This document shows, in pieces, positions 34,900-47,050 of a stretch of DNA of 64,000 nt. A model generated the notes under the pieces. The model was not told the DNA's origin and searched no databases. It was given only the letters and a program-made list of their open reading frames with translations. This DNA comes from Miscanthus floridulus (Eukaryota > Streptophyta > Magnoliopsida > Poales > Poaceae). Both the position numbers and the translations under genes were made by a program. Location of the stretch: contig NC_089591.1 in NCBI RefSeq assembly GCF_019320115.1, positions 61,451,798-61,515,797 of the forward strand, written 5' to 3'. Within the stretch, counting starts at the first letter, position 1. Each line of letters opens with the position of its first letter.

Positions 34900-37800
34900 T
34901 TACCTCTAAATAAATGCATACTTTCTCTTATCAGTTTTATCATCAAAATCCCTAATCTTTCATGACATCCGACCCCTGCAAGTGCGAGGGGTCAGACCTC
35001 ACTCGGGGGCTGGTATGAGTACTTTTATTTTACAAACACTCTCTGTGTTTTCCCTCTTTTCTCATGGTAAGTCCTAAGGCCTAGGATTTCGAGAATAATT
35101 TCTGAGTATAACTGGTAGGACTGTGGGAACCCCATGCCCCGACGGCTATAGTCTCTTTGCTCACTAGCATGATTAGAATTGGCTCACCCACACTCTAAGC
35201 TTTTGCGACCTTAACTATGGGAAGGGTCAGAAGGCATTAAACCTCTTTTGCCAAAAAGAGGGAGAAGAGCTAAAAAGCTGTTTGCCATAACGAAATTTGA
35301 GAAGATGTTCATTTTTGCACAAGTTCATCGCTTACAAAGTGATTTCATCACAAAAAGGGACTGATGTATTCATAAATACAAAAGACTGTTCACACGGGGG
35401 CTCCTCCACAACTTAAACGATTGCATTTGCTGACCTAGTTCTACTCTAAATACTACTACGGTCGCTGGCGCCACGCTCTCCATCTGACAACATCCTACCG
35501 CTCCGTGGGATCCCTGAGGGTACCGCCGTCTGCAATGTCGAGCACCACGTTGGTGACCATGGCGCCTTCGTTGGGGGCATCCAGGGACTACGCCATCGTG
35601 ATCAGCCGCAACCCTAACAACGGCACCTCGATGGGGACGTTGCCCGTCGAAGTATGGCTGCCATGACTGGTGGATGTCTTCCGACATCTCATCAAATTTC
35701 ATGAACTGGCTGATCTGAGCGGCTGCAAGGGTGAAGCCCCCCATCGACGCAGTCCTAGGTGGCTTCCCCACCGACAAGGCTCACCCAGGAGAAGATTTGT
35801 CGAAAGATGTTCCTGTACAGCTCCATCCCAACGAAGGCCTTGCAGACAACGGCAAAGCCGACGACACTCAGCACCCTCCAGTGCGCCTCCTTCGGCGGAA
35901 ATGGCCCCTTCTCGATGAAGGCGACCGATACCATCTCATCTATGTTGGATGACCTCCAGCTCGACATCACGCTCTAGGATTCACGAGCGGGTCTATGAGT
36001 TTTCCTCTCCCTAGCAATACCCTCTCTCACTTAGAAACCACTGTGATGCACGAATGCATTTGGTGAAAAGGAAGAAGAAGGGGAGGTAGCAGCTCAGGAG
36101 TAGGTGGAGGAATGGGATGAGAACCCTCTTCCTCCCCCTATTTAAGGAGGAGGCACAACAGTTGGAGGAAGGCGAAAGGTTGGGATGAAAAACTCTCTCC
36201 CTTCCCCTATTCAATGTAGATGAGAATTCAATACTAATGGGAATTCGAGGGGACGCATCTGGACCGACGGGACGCGCCCTGCTCAATGAGACGACACCTG
36301 GTCAAACAGGACATGGCTTGGGCATGGCCCACCACTACCGCACGTCGGGCGCGAGATGCAAGGCACACCCACATGCAAGAGACTCTACTTCCCCAGGCAG
36401 GACCTGGAAGGACCCAACGACAGAACCTCCACCAAGGGGAGCCCAAAGGGCCTCTTGGGTCGATCGGACGGCCTAGGTGAACGCCGAACGAACAGCCGTC
36501 GAAAGATAAGCACCTTTGTTTACTTACTTTGTGTGTCAATTTTACTACCGAGCCTCCGACTCCTGCAACGACAGGGGCGTGGACATCGCTCGGGGGCTAC
36601 CGAGAGTGTCTACTTGTTTAGACATTCTCTTCACTCGACCCCTCCTTATGTTTAAAAACCAGAGGCGCGGTGTGCGGGTGTAGAACTTTGAGTAAAACTA
36701 GACAAACCACTAGACCCTACGCCTCAGCGGCTATGGTGTTTTTATTCACCAGCATAATCGAATTCATAGTTCTCCACACCCTAAGCTTTAGCATTTGACT
36801 TCTCGAGAAGGGTTCAGAGGGGTCTACCTATGGAATCTCCTTCAAGGAGAAGCTGTCAGGCCGCCTAAGTTAATCGAATGACTTAGATCACCGCCGAGAG
36901 ACAGGAACAAAAAATTGCGATACTCATGCAGGTTACACCGGCCTCATCATAAATGTTGGACCCAAAACCCCACAGGGACATGTCTGGTAAGAACTTCTGA
37001 TCACTCATGCCACCAAGGTAACATCACCGACCCTCACTTTTATTTCCATTACATCGTACATATATTCAAGCGTTGCATATGTGATTGCCGCATCTCAAAC
37101 GCTTCGCGTCGCGTCACAAAGTGGTAGTCGCCTCATTCGACATGAGCGATAACTAACTAAGGTTCAAAGGCTAGCCCATGAAGGGCTCAAGGTCGCCTCA
37201 TGTCAAACTAAGCCAGGGGAGAAAAACTGAGATGAGCCCAGTGGCCTTGCCTGACCCCGCTCAGAAACGGATAGGGACATCTCGACCTTTCTCATTTGAT
37301 TCTAGCCTTGAGCCAAACCCACATAATCTCCTTTGAGGAGAGGCCAATGGGCCACTTGATCCTATCGAACAGCTCGAGCATCTAGTTGGGAGGCGGGTTA
37401 AGAAGTAGTGGAATGCCACATGAGGGCTATGCCGACCCCATCAGCAGGATGACGGACCCAGATTCCACACGAATGCGCCTGTTTGCGAGCTCATTAAGCA
37501 CGACACTCGAGCCGTCGAGCCAAGTGTTATTAGCTCAGCCCCTCTAGGTTGTGGAAACCGAGGATATGGTGACACAGTGAAACATGGCTAACCCTTATCA
37601 GACCCCAAAAGGCCCAGGGGCTCGAGCTTGCCCGATCCTAGATTGAGAGACCGAGGTTCGAAGGCTAGCCCATGATGGACCCGAGGCCGCCTCGCGTCGA
37701 ACAAGAGCTAGGGGAGAAAACAGTAGATGAGCCTCATTGGCCTTTGCCCAACCCACATAGAGGTGGATAGGGTCATCTCAACCTTCTAGTTTAATCTAGC

Positions 37801-38640
37801 CTCTAGCCGAGCCCATAGAATCCCCAACGAGGGGGAATATGTTAGAAGGCGAGGTTAAGGAATAATGGAATGCCACCTGAGAGCTTTGCCGACCCTATCA
37901 CGAGCGATGAGACCAGATTCTATTCGAACATCCCTATTAGTGAGCTCATCAAGTGCATCACTCAAGCCATCGAGGCAAGTGACATCGCCTCAACCCCTCC
38001 AGTTGCAAAAACAGTGGACAGGGCAACAGTCACAAAAATGAGCCGACCCTTGACCGAACCCCCTCCACACGCGGGGGCTCGGGGAAGGCCGGACTTGCAA
38101 TGAGACCGAACGCACGGTCAAAGAATGATAGCTAAAATCCTAAGGAAGGGGTATGTGCGAATACAAGAGTAGTTCCACTATCCTCTCTTCGGTCTCTAGT
38201 GACATCTAGCCCCTATAATCACAAGGGGTTGGACCTCACTAGGGGGCTGATAAAGGTATAAATATCTCCTTTTTTTCGAAATAGTCGCTGCATTGGACCT
38301 CTTCCTCACATTAAGGTTAGTGGCAAGGTTTATGGGTACAAATAACCGAGCATGCCTGGTAAGACTACAAAAAGCCCATGCCCCGATGGCTATGGTAACT
38401 TTGCTCACCGGCACAATCGAAATTCCCCTCTTATACACCTCGGGCCCTATGGCCTTAACAAACAGAAGGGTCAGATTGCATGAACACTTTTTTCGAATGC
38501 AAAAAGGAAAGAAAGCAAGTTCAATCAAACGAAATGAAATTGCAAATTTGTTTAACGAAACAAAGTTGTGAATCTGTTTTTAAAAAAAAGTTGACACTTA
38601 TCCACAGATTATAGATAAATGTCCATCAGACTCATTTGAC
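34900..38640. repeat. gypsy 3' spacer built from diverged repeats
   Basis: Three diverged copies of a module of about 300 bp start near 34975, 36555 and 38205, spaced about 1.6 kb. Each begins with a short CGAGGGGT..GACCTCACTCGGGGGCT type phrase and later contains CCATGCCCCGACGGCTATAG, TTGCTCACYAGCA and a CTAAGCTTT/GGCCTTAAC..AGAAGGGTC block. Between the last two, a segment of about 490 bp is tandemly duplicated (37159-37650 and from 37651; AGGTTCRAAGGCTAGCCCATG at both starts). No conserved coding sequence was seen. Confidence 0.7.
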
Positions 38641-41600
38641 TAACTATCCCCTCTCAGAGAGAACCATATCTTCAATCTTGCTCGCCAGGGTTTCCATAAA
38701 AGGAGTTACCATCGCTTCTATGTCATCCAGCTTGGAGGGTTCATAACCAGGCACAAAACTAAGGCTCATCACCTCAAAATCGATGTTGTCATCACAATGC
38801 GAGCAGGCAACAGCAAAGGCTTGGGTGATCCCTAAGCGAAGAGCTTCCTTCTCTAGCTGGCACACCCACACTATGATATCTGTAGCATGGGCCATGAGCG
38901 AGCTGGTCCCCTCCGCCTGCACCACCTGTAGGTCGTCGTAGACTACACCAAGAGCAACCTTCAGGATATCGAGCTCGTCGCTCTCCGCCTAAAGAAGAAT
39001 CCTCACCTTAGCGAGATCTATGGCCAGTCTGGCAGCAGCGCCCTCGGCCTCTAGCTTCTAGGCTCTTGCAGTCTCTAGCTTGGACTAGAGGGAGCTAATC
39101 CTCTGTTGTGCCTCGTCATGCTCTCGGATGGCCTGGTCATGCTCCCTGCAGGCCGCGCCGTGCTTTGAGCGGAGCCTCTCCGTAGTATGGCATAGCTCAT
39201 CTTGCTCCATGCATAGCCAGACGACCATCTTGGCATCTAGTTTCACCCTCTGTGCTAGGGCCGTAGACCTCTCCTTGGCTACCAGCCTAAGATCCCGCTC
39301 CTTCTCGGCCTCGATCAGGAGGTCAATGATCCACTAGCAGGCCTCGGCATCTCGTTGGAGCAGCTCATCCCGCTCCTTCCATACTCTGGTGGCCTCCTCT
39401 TGATCCTGCTATGATGTCTCTGTTAGTTCATCAAAAGACTTCTCGACGTCCTCCACATCCCGGTGGGCCTTGGCCGCCCGCCGCCGAAGATCATCCGCCT
39501 CCGCAGCAAAGGGAGTTAGCTTGACCACCTTTTGGCAAAGCTGGGTGGTCACATCCCTATGTAGTCGTGCCTCATCAATGAGGTAGTCCCAATCCTCTTT
39601 GTGTTCATGAAGGAACCAAGATTTCTTCTGGCTGTGAGCAATAAGAGACTAAAAAAGGCGGTGGCCAGAAAACAAAAATAGATGAAGAAAAAATAGATCA
39701 AGAGGCAAGACCAAGTGAATACCCGGCTGGTAGGAATGATTACATCTCGAAAGGCACCACTGGCCTAGTTTAGAGCTTCCAGCGCGACTGTGAACCCCTC
39801 GCTGAGCTTCTCCCGCTCCATGCCCTCGGCGGCATCGTCGAGGATGAAAAGATCCGATGACGGGTCCCACAGACTCACCCACCGAAGTAGGGGCTCATCT
39901 AGCAAGGGCGGGTGGTGGCCCTCCGATGGTAAGACCAGGGACAACTCCTTGCCAGTCTCCTTGGCAACCGCCGAGGTGTCCAAGGGTCCCTGGGCCATGA
40001 ACCCCTCGGTCCTACCCATGGTAGGCATCGTCTCTGGGGCCATCGGTGGCATGGGATGTGCCGCTACCTTGGGCGCCTCCACCATAGCTTCTGGATACAA
40101 CCCATCCATCATAGCCACCATCACCTCCGCCTCCATTGGTGGGACCTCATCCACGCCGTGGTTAAAGCAATGGGTGCGGCCGATAACTCCGCTCAGCCCA
40201 ACATCGGTAGCGGCATCACTTCCATTGTTGGTTGAGCGGCAACCTCCAAGGGCACCTCCTTAGCCTCACTGATAGCTTGACCCACCAAGGGCACGAGCAC
40301 CACCGCGGTCGGTGCCAGACCAGCCGATGAGGCTATGACGCTGGCTCCGCTCTCGCCCAAAACAGGAGCGATGTCAGGTGGCGGCCCCTGCCTTGCCTAA
40401 TGGGTGATGGTCTTCTTGGGCACCAATGCTATGGAAGTGCCCCATCTGACCCATCTCATGATGTTATAGAAGAAACAAAAGGCATGAGTCACTATAAAAA
40501 ATAGAGGAATCCGCAACTTACATTAGCGCTGTTGGGCGGTGGAGATATTTGGGGGACGAACCCCCAGTTCCCTGCTCCACCTCATCGGGACAAGACCATT
40601 TTGAGCCTATCCCCTGCTCCTGGGCTGAGGGGCTCGCCTCCCTCATATCTAGGGGCACAACGGTGGAGCCACCCCCCTCTCTCGGCACCGCGGGCATGAC
40701 AGCGGATCCACCCACTTCTGCCGGCTCTTGGGGCACGGCGATGCTCCGCCCGCTCCTGCTGGCACCTCGAGGGCGACAACAGATCCATGCGCCCTTGATG
40801 GTGCTAAGGATGGGCCGGTGGTTCGGCCCACCTCCTCTAGCCTCATGGCCTTACCTTCCCCTATGTGGAACGGGAAGGGTCCCTACATTGACGAGTGGGT
40901 GCCTGTCAGTGCATCCTCGCTTCCTAGGCCGTCCCACTTAGTGTCAGTGACTACCTTGTCATATTCCTTATCGTCGTCATCATCGTCGTCATCACTGTCT
41001 GTCTTCTCTCCTCGCTCCCGTGCTTGCTGTTTTTGCTGCTTCGTCCTTCTCTTGACCTCCTTCGTCTTCTTCTGCCACTCAACTACGGTGCGATTCACTG
41101 TCGCCATGAGCGGGTCCTTTGGTAGTGGAGCCATGTGGTCCATAAGGATGAGCCTCTTCGACTGGTCCCGCTATCTCAATGTTAGCATCAAGGAGTCGGG
41201 AGATCAATTAAAAAGGAGGCATGGGGAAAGAGAACTTATGAAGTCGATGTACCCTGGTTTTGGACGCATTAGGGGTGCCCTAGCACCAGATACACGAAAT
41301 CAAGAATGATGCCGACATCGTCCTTCGAAGGCTCCATCGCCTCCTTGATGCACTATGCCACTTCGGAGGGGGAGAGCGCTTCATCGACATGCGTCGTCTC
41401 CTTGAGTGATGCTCTAGGCACCATCAGGTATAGGGGAAGCGCGTGACTCATCAACGGTGCCACCCTCCGCGTGTGGTAGGAACCGATGATCTCCTGACCC
41501 CTTCACGCCCCTCTCCTTTAGAATTTGGAGGGCAGTGAGATGGTCCTGGATTTTCTTCTTGTCTTTATCTGGGACCCCCCACATCCTCCATGATTTTGGG

Positions 41601-42250
41601 ACCTCTTTGATGAGGCGTCCGGTGAACGCTGGCAAGGGGGCGGCTGCATCGTTCTTGACATATAACCTAATGCAAATGCCACCCCTTATTGGAGGTTGAT
41701 AGACGCATCGATGGGTACTCATTGACCTGGTTGTTACGGAGTGAGAAGCTGACGCATCCCATCGGCACTCTCAGCTCTCGCTTCTTCTCCTGTTTCTTCA
41801 AGAGGGTGACGACGAAGAAATACCGCCATAGGTCAAAGTGGGGACTAATCCCCAAGAACCCCTCACACAGGGCAATGAATGCCGCAATGTGCTAGACCCC
41901 ATTGGGAGTAAGATGCTGCATCTCCACCTTATAGTAATTCAGCAGCCCCCGAAGGAACTTGTGGGTGGAGGTGGCGAATCCCGCTCATGAAAGTGAGCAA
42001 AGGACACAATGTAGCCATCGGGTGGTGATGGCACATCCTTATTACCGAGCATCCACCACTTATCGGCGGTGGTCCACACGCAAAGAAGGCCACAGCGAAC
42101 AAGGCCCTCCAGGCGCTGGAGGGTGACATTAGATCTGCACCACTGCTCCATTAGATGATGGGGGTAGTTGGATGTGAGCTTGATGGCGGCTGTGATGTGG
42201 GTGTGGGAGGCTCAGGCGATTGGCGGTGGAGGTTGTAGATGCAAAGGCGA
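38641..42250 (-). pseudogene. Antisense ORF region of the gypsy element, broken
   Basis: Minus-strand frames run in order from about 41855 to 38644: HFDLWRYFFVVTLLKKQ, PMGCVSFSLRNNQVNEYPS, FTGRLIKEVPKSWRMWGVPD; then a basic and acidic stretch (KEVKRRTKQQKQQARER and a run of eight Asp at 40973-40996); then a Pro/Met/Glu-rich part (40154-39765); and the end LRLGITQAFAVACSHCDDN, FVPGYEPSKLDDIEAMV, ASKIEDMVL (38925-38644). This matches my memory of the proteins annotated antisense between integrase and the 3' LTR in grass Tat elements. The function is unknown; here it is cut by several stops. Confidence 0.65.
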
Positions 42251-42734
42251 GGAGGCAAAGTATGAAACCCTGTGGGCAAACCCCTTGGTTTTATTAGGGC
42301 GAAGGATGAGAGGAAGGCAACCGTCTACCTAGATCTCCGCACCCACCATGATACAACACCACGTCACATCTCAAGATATGCGCCCACAATACTTATCCTT
42401 TCTTACCAAAGTTGCGCCGAACGTTTTGCCTTCCCGGGTAGACCAGGACTCTTTTCCCATAGAGGGGATACGGATCAAAAAGCGTTTTCTCTGGCCCGCC
42501 TGGGCCCTAGGAGTTCGAGGGCTAGCCCAATAGTTTTCAACGACCATCCCAACGAGGGATGGACCCGCAAGCGGCCAAAACTCAGGCGCATGAGCCTCAA
42601 GGGAGTCTCGATCCGCAATCAAGTCTCAACCGAGTTGACCCTAGATGAATCCTCGTGAATAGGATACCAGGGTTCCCTTTAACTATCTAGTTGTCAAACA
42701 CCAAATCTCATAGCCATACCCATGAAGGGTCTGA

Positions 42735-42961
42735 ATTACCCCCGAGCGATTCTATCTGAATCACCCGGGGCATGGGGCTACACCCGACGGGTGCGCTGGC
42801 GTGCACCCTCTGGCGAATCGAAATACTCCCCAGGCGATTCTATCCGAATCACCTGGGGCTCGAGGGCTACACTCGTCGGGTGCACTCGCACACACCCTCT
42901 GGCAAGTCAAGTCATCCCCTTGGGTGATTCTATCCGAATCACCTATGGGCTCGGGGGCTAC
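42735..42961 (+). repeat. Triplicated PPT-bearing repeat before the right LTR
   Basis: Three units of about 85-90 bp each contain GCGATTCTATCCGAATCACC (or close variants) followed by a purine-rich GGGGCTCGGGGGCTAC-like tract; units one and two also carry a CGGGTGCRCTSGCRYRCACC phrase. Only the last tract (42946-42961) abuts the LTR and is the expected plus-strand primer. Confidence 0.75.
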
Positions 42962-43072
42962 TGTCGAGGACCTAATATTGGGGTACCCAATGAGGTGGAG
43001 CTAATAACCATCAAACATTGATGCTTTCAAACAAACAAGAACGCAACTACACTACTTGCCCATACGACCGAA

Positions 43073-43594
43073 GGTTGGCCACGCCTCGCCTAGCCCTAAG
43101 GGTTGGTTCCTCCTCGTCCGACCCCCGAGGGCTGGGCTCCACCTCGCCCGACATCTAGGGGCAGACTCTGCCTCGCCTGACAATGAGGGACTAGCTCCAC
43201 CTCGCTCGATGACTAAGGGCTGGCTTCGCCTCACCTGATGACCAGGGACTGGCTTCGCCTCGCTCGAGGACTGAGGGCTGGCTCTGCCTCGCCCGATGTC
43301 CTGAGATAGACACCGCCTCGCCCGACGTCTGGGGGTGGGCCCTGCCTCACCCAACGTCTGAGGGCTGGCTCCACCTCGCTCGATGTCTGGGGGTAGACTC
43401 CACCTCACCCAACGACCAGGGACTAGCTCTGCCTTGCCCAACGGCTAGGGACTGGCCTCGCCTCGCTCGACCCTTGAGGGCTGGGTTCTGCCTCGCTTGA
43501 CGACTGAGGATTGGCTCTGCCTCACCCAACATCCTAGGACTGGCTCTACCTCACCTGACGTCTTGGCGCTGGCTCTGCCTCGCCCGACAACTGC
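43073..43594. repeat. 29-bp minisatellite in right LTR, 18 units
   Basis: Eighteen consecutive units of 28-30 bp of the pattern GGCTCTGCCTCGCCCGACG were counted. Unit content is shuffled relative to the ten-unit left array. Confidence 0.88.
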
Positions 43595-44160
43595 ACCCTG
43601 CTCCTTCATAATGATAAGCACAAGGTAAGACAGGACATTCGAGTCAACCATAGTACCAAGGACCATGCCCTACACGCCTATAGAAAAGTACCATCAGGAT
43701 ACGACGGGACAGGCGCTTTAAGCCCTTCTAGGTATGACAGAGCCCAAATAGTATTGTAGGCGCTGACTTTTGTCTTACAGTGTTGTGGGCGCCGCCATCA
43801 GCCCTCGGGCGCGGATCCTAACATAAGCATACGACAACCACTACAATCTAGGAGGGAACTCATATCATCTATAGTAACAGACGTATGGTCACTTCTCCGT
43901 CTGCTCTTCGTAGGGTCATGGCTCGGTACCCTGGCATGCTGCATCGTCTGCCTGAAGTAGGATGGGACAGTGACCACTAGCTGACCGAAGCCAGAGCACG
44001 GACCTATCAGGATCAACAAACATGCTATCCCTAGTCACCAGTCTGCCATGTCAGCACGGTAGGCTCAAGGGAAAGGGAAGACCCAAGCACCTTCGAAGGA
44101 CCTTCTCTACCTCTGGTTTTTCCTCTTCCTCTCGTCTATAATCCTTGCTCCTCCTTGATC

Positions 44161-44174
44161 TATAAAAGGGAGGG
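44161..44174 (+). promoter_or_regulatory. TATA box of the gypsy LTR
   Basis: TATAAAAGGGAGGG is a strong plant TATA box within the right LTR, directed outward toward 44500. The left LTR has lost this part, so the element's own RNA could not be initiated from it. Confidence 0.75.
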
Positions 44175-44499
44175 CAGGGCACCCCACTAAGGGGAGGGAT
44201 CGATTTTCACACACAACACACAGCCAAGCAGCAACCGAGCTCTTGGCATTTTTTCGACTTTTCATCAGAGACTTGGGACCTGTCCCTCTCTCAACCATTT
44301 GTACCCTCTACTACTGAACCTTTTTCAGTGCTAATAACATGAGCAACAATAAACTAGACGTAGGGACATTCTGCCCAAACCAATATAAACCTTGTGTCCT
44401 TTAGTACACCATCTAGGCCTAACGCGCAATAAATATAAATTTACTAGTTGGTGTTTATTCAAAACACCGACCAACCTCAAGCTTCAACTCTACATAGAA

Positions 44500-47050
44500 C
44501 TCTAGCCAACTCAAAAGCACACTAGTTCTAACCCCTGAAACAACACAGAAGCAGCTAAAGAGTCGATGAACCACCAGTAGCAATTAGATTGATCATTTCA
44601 TCCGCCATAGGTTACAGCTTTGGCTTCAAGGAGAGGGCGTCATGACTTCACCAACATCAGCGTTTTGAAGATGACCGCACTGGAACATGAGGTGGTCAGA
44701 GGTTTTTACTTTGCCACAAACAAAACACTCCTTAGGCCTTGACCATTTCTTTCGTTTCAGTTGCATCCCAGATTGTATTCTATCATGAGTTGCCATCTAA
44801 AAGAAGATTTTGACTTTCAGTGGTATATTGCATTTCCAAATCAATAACATTCTAGTATTAATAACACCTCCAGTAGTCAATTCTTTATATAGAGACCTCG
44901 TTGAGTATATTCTAGATTTCTCTAGAGCCCATCTAATTTCATCAGGACCTTCTGTTAGTGTTACCTCACTTAAAAGTTCTACCAATTGACCCCATTCCTC
45001 TCTTAACTCACCAAACATAGGTCTTCGGAAGGATAGGTCCCACTACCCATCAACAAAATCCTTAGCAACTTATATTTTAGCATGACAGACAATTTGAAAC
45101 AATTTATGGAAAGTAATCTTTAGAGGACATTCACCAACGCAGCAGTCCAACAAAAATCTTGTTTGATTGCCAACTCTCGCATTTATAACTCTACCTTTTT
45201 ATACCATTTCCTCACATCTAGCAGGGCCCTCCAAAATTGCGAGCTACCTCTCTGTTGAATTTGGAAGATACTTTTCTGACCCAAGTACTTCTTCTCAAAA
45301 GAGCACAAGTGCACAACACAAACTTTCATCACCTCTCTCTAACTTGTCAATCCACTTGCCCAACAAACAGTTATTCATAACTCTAACATCTAGGAAGCCT
45401 AAACCACTAAATTATTTGGGTTTGTTTAGAACTTTCCATCTAATCATGTGGTACTTTATCTTCTTACTGGTACCTTGCCAGAAAAATCTTGATCTAATTA
45501 TGTCTAATGCTTGAAAGTTACCCTCATATAACTGGTACACACCCATAGTGTACATTGGCACACTAGATAAGCAGCTATCTATAAGGATTGATTTACCTCT
45601 AGATGATAAGTACTCACACTGCCAAGTGCTTAATCTCTTCTCAGTTTTATCACCAACATACCTCAAGTGAGCTTTTGAAATCTTACAATCACTGACAGGC
45701 ATGCCCAGATATTTCATTAGAAAGGCTCCTAGTTTGCAACTAAGAGAAGCTGCCACTGTCTATTGTTCTGCCTCTGTCAATCCCACAGTAAACACTTCAC
45801 TCTTATCAAAGTTGATTTTCATGTCTGACATAACCTCATAGCAAGAAGGATTAATCTAACATTTCTTAGGTTGTCAGTATTGAACTTTAGTAGGAGTACA
45901 GTATCATCAGCATACTGTAAATGGGTAAGACCTCTATCAACTAGATTTGGGACTAGTCCCTGAATAATACTAGCATTTTTAGCTCTAGACAGCATGGCAG
46001 ATAGGGCATCAGCCACCAAATTAAACAACAAATGAGACAATGGGTCTCCCTGTCTGAGCCCCTTAAAGCTTCTAAAAAATTCTCCTCTCCCACCATTTAT
46101 GTCTATACAAACCATTCCTCTGCCGACAACTTTATTAATCCACTGTTTCCAAATATCATCAAAACCTTTTCTTTGTAATACTTTCTCAAGAAAATTCCAG
46201 TTACTCTGTCATAGGCCTTCTCAAAATCCAATTTTAAAATGACTCCGGAGCTTTTAGAAACTCTAAATTCATGTAGAACTTCTTGAAGAATCACCACACC
46301 TTCTAAGATATTCCTGCCAGGAATAAATATAGTCTAAAAGGGACTAATGACTTTTCCTACCACAGTAGTCAACCTCATTGTTAGTGTTTTTGTGATAATC
46401 TTGTATATGACATTAAGTAGGCATATGGGTCTAAACTGCTTGATGTTCAAGGCTGGTTTGACTTTGGGCAGTAAGACCACCACTCCATAGTTAAATCTCC
46501 ATAGCTCTAGACTTCCTTCATAAAGCTTATCTAACATCTCTTTGATATCATCTCTGATTAGAGGCTAAAAAGCTTTAAAGAACTCAATAGAGAATCCATC
46601 AGGACCGGGAGTTGTGTTATTTTTCATATCCTTCATGGTTAAGTCTAACTCCTGTGGGGAAAATGGTCTAGTAAGAAACTCATTGTTTCTAGACTGATCT
46701 TCTGATCATCAGACCATAAATCCGGGTCTAAGTGCATATCTACCACCTCTGTTGAACCAAAGAGTTGTTTTATAGTTGTTAGTGATATGTTCTCTCAGCT
46801 CATGAGGATCCACCACAGGTTGATCATCTACCTCAAGCATTGTAATATGCATTTTTTTTCTTTCTGCCAGTTGCACACTTATGAAAATAACTTGTGTTTG
46901 AGTCACCACCAATAAGCCATTTCTCTCCACCTCTTCTTTGCCATTGTGTTTCCTCATCTGTGAGAATTTATTGAACAGTCCTTTCTAAAGAATATATCTC
47001 ATCCCATTCCTCTTGGGATATATCTCTAAAGTCACTCTATTCATCTAGGA
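44500..47050 (-). mobile_element. L1-type LINE, 3' part of ORF2, broken
   Basis: Minus-strand pieces in order: a segment upstream of RT (46957-46709), RT blocks VVLLPKVKPALNIKQFRPICLLNVIYK (46480-46395), ILKLDFEKAYDRV (about 46245), GLRQGDPLSHLLFNLVADAL (about 46065-46005) and LQYADDTVLLL with the catalytic YADD at 45914-45903. Next come KYLGMPVSDCKISK and SSRGKSILIDSCLSSVPMYTM (45715-45550), then the zinc-finger RVT region (45018-44797) and a terminal CX2CX7HX4C knuckle (CFVCGKVKTSDHLMFQC, about 44735-44685). The endonuclease part is absent, as in 5'-truncated LINEs. It touches the gypsy LTR on its left. Confidence 0.88.

Larger units (their letters stand above)
29150..44473 (+). mobile_element. 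Ty3/gypsy retrotransposon, probably Tat lineage, 15.3 kb, decayed
   Basis: Direct LTRs start TGTCGGGGACCTAATACTGG (29150) and TGTCGAGGACCTAATATTGG (42962). Between them on the plus strand come gag, protease, RT, RNase H and integrase remains in gypsy order, then about 8 kb of 3' sequence whose second half reads as an open-frame remnant on the minus strand. Great length, a long 3' spacer and an antisense ORF are known traits of grass Tat-lineage elements (Grande and RIRE2-like). All coding parts carry many stops. A target duplication was sought (GACCC before the left LTR) and not found after the right one. Confidence 0.88.
42962..44473 (+). repeat. Right LTR of the gypsy element, full length
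   Basis: It starts TGTCGAGGACC and ends AAAACACCGACCA, about 1512 bp. The 29-bp array occupies 43073-43594. A TATA box (TATAAAAGGGAGGG, from 44161) sits about 310 bp from the end. A palindromic end phrase GTTGGTGTTTATTCAAAACACCGACCA marks the 3' terminus. The end position is inferred from this phrase and could be off by a few bases. Confidence 0.78.
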
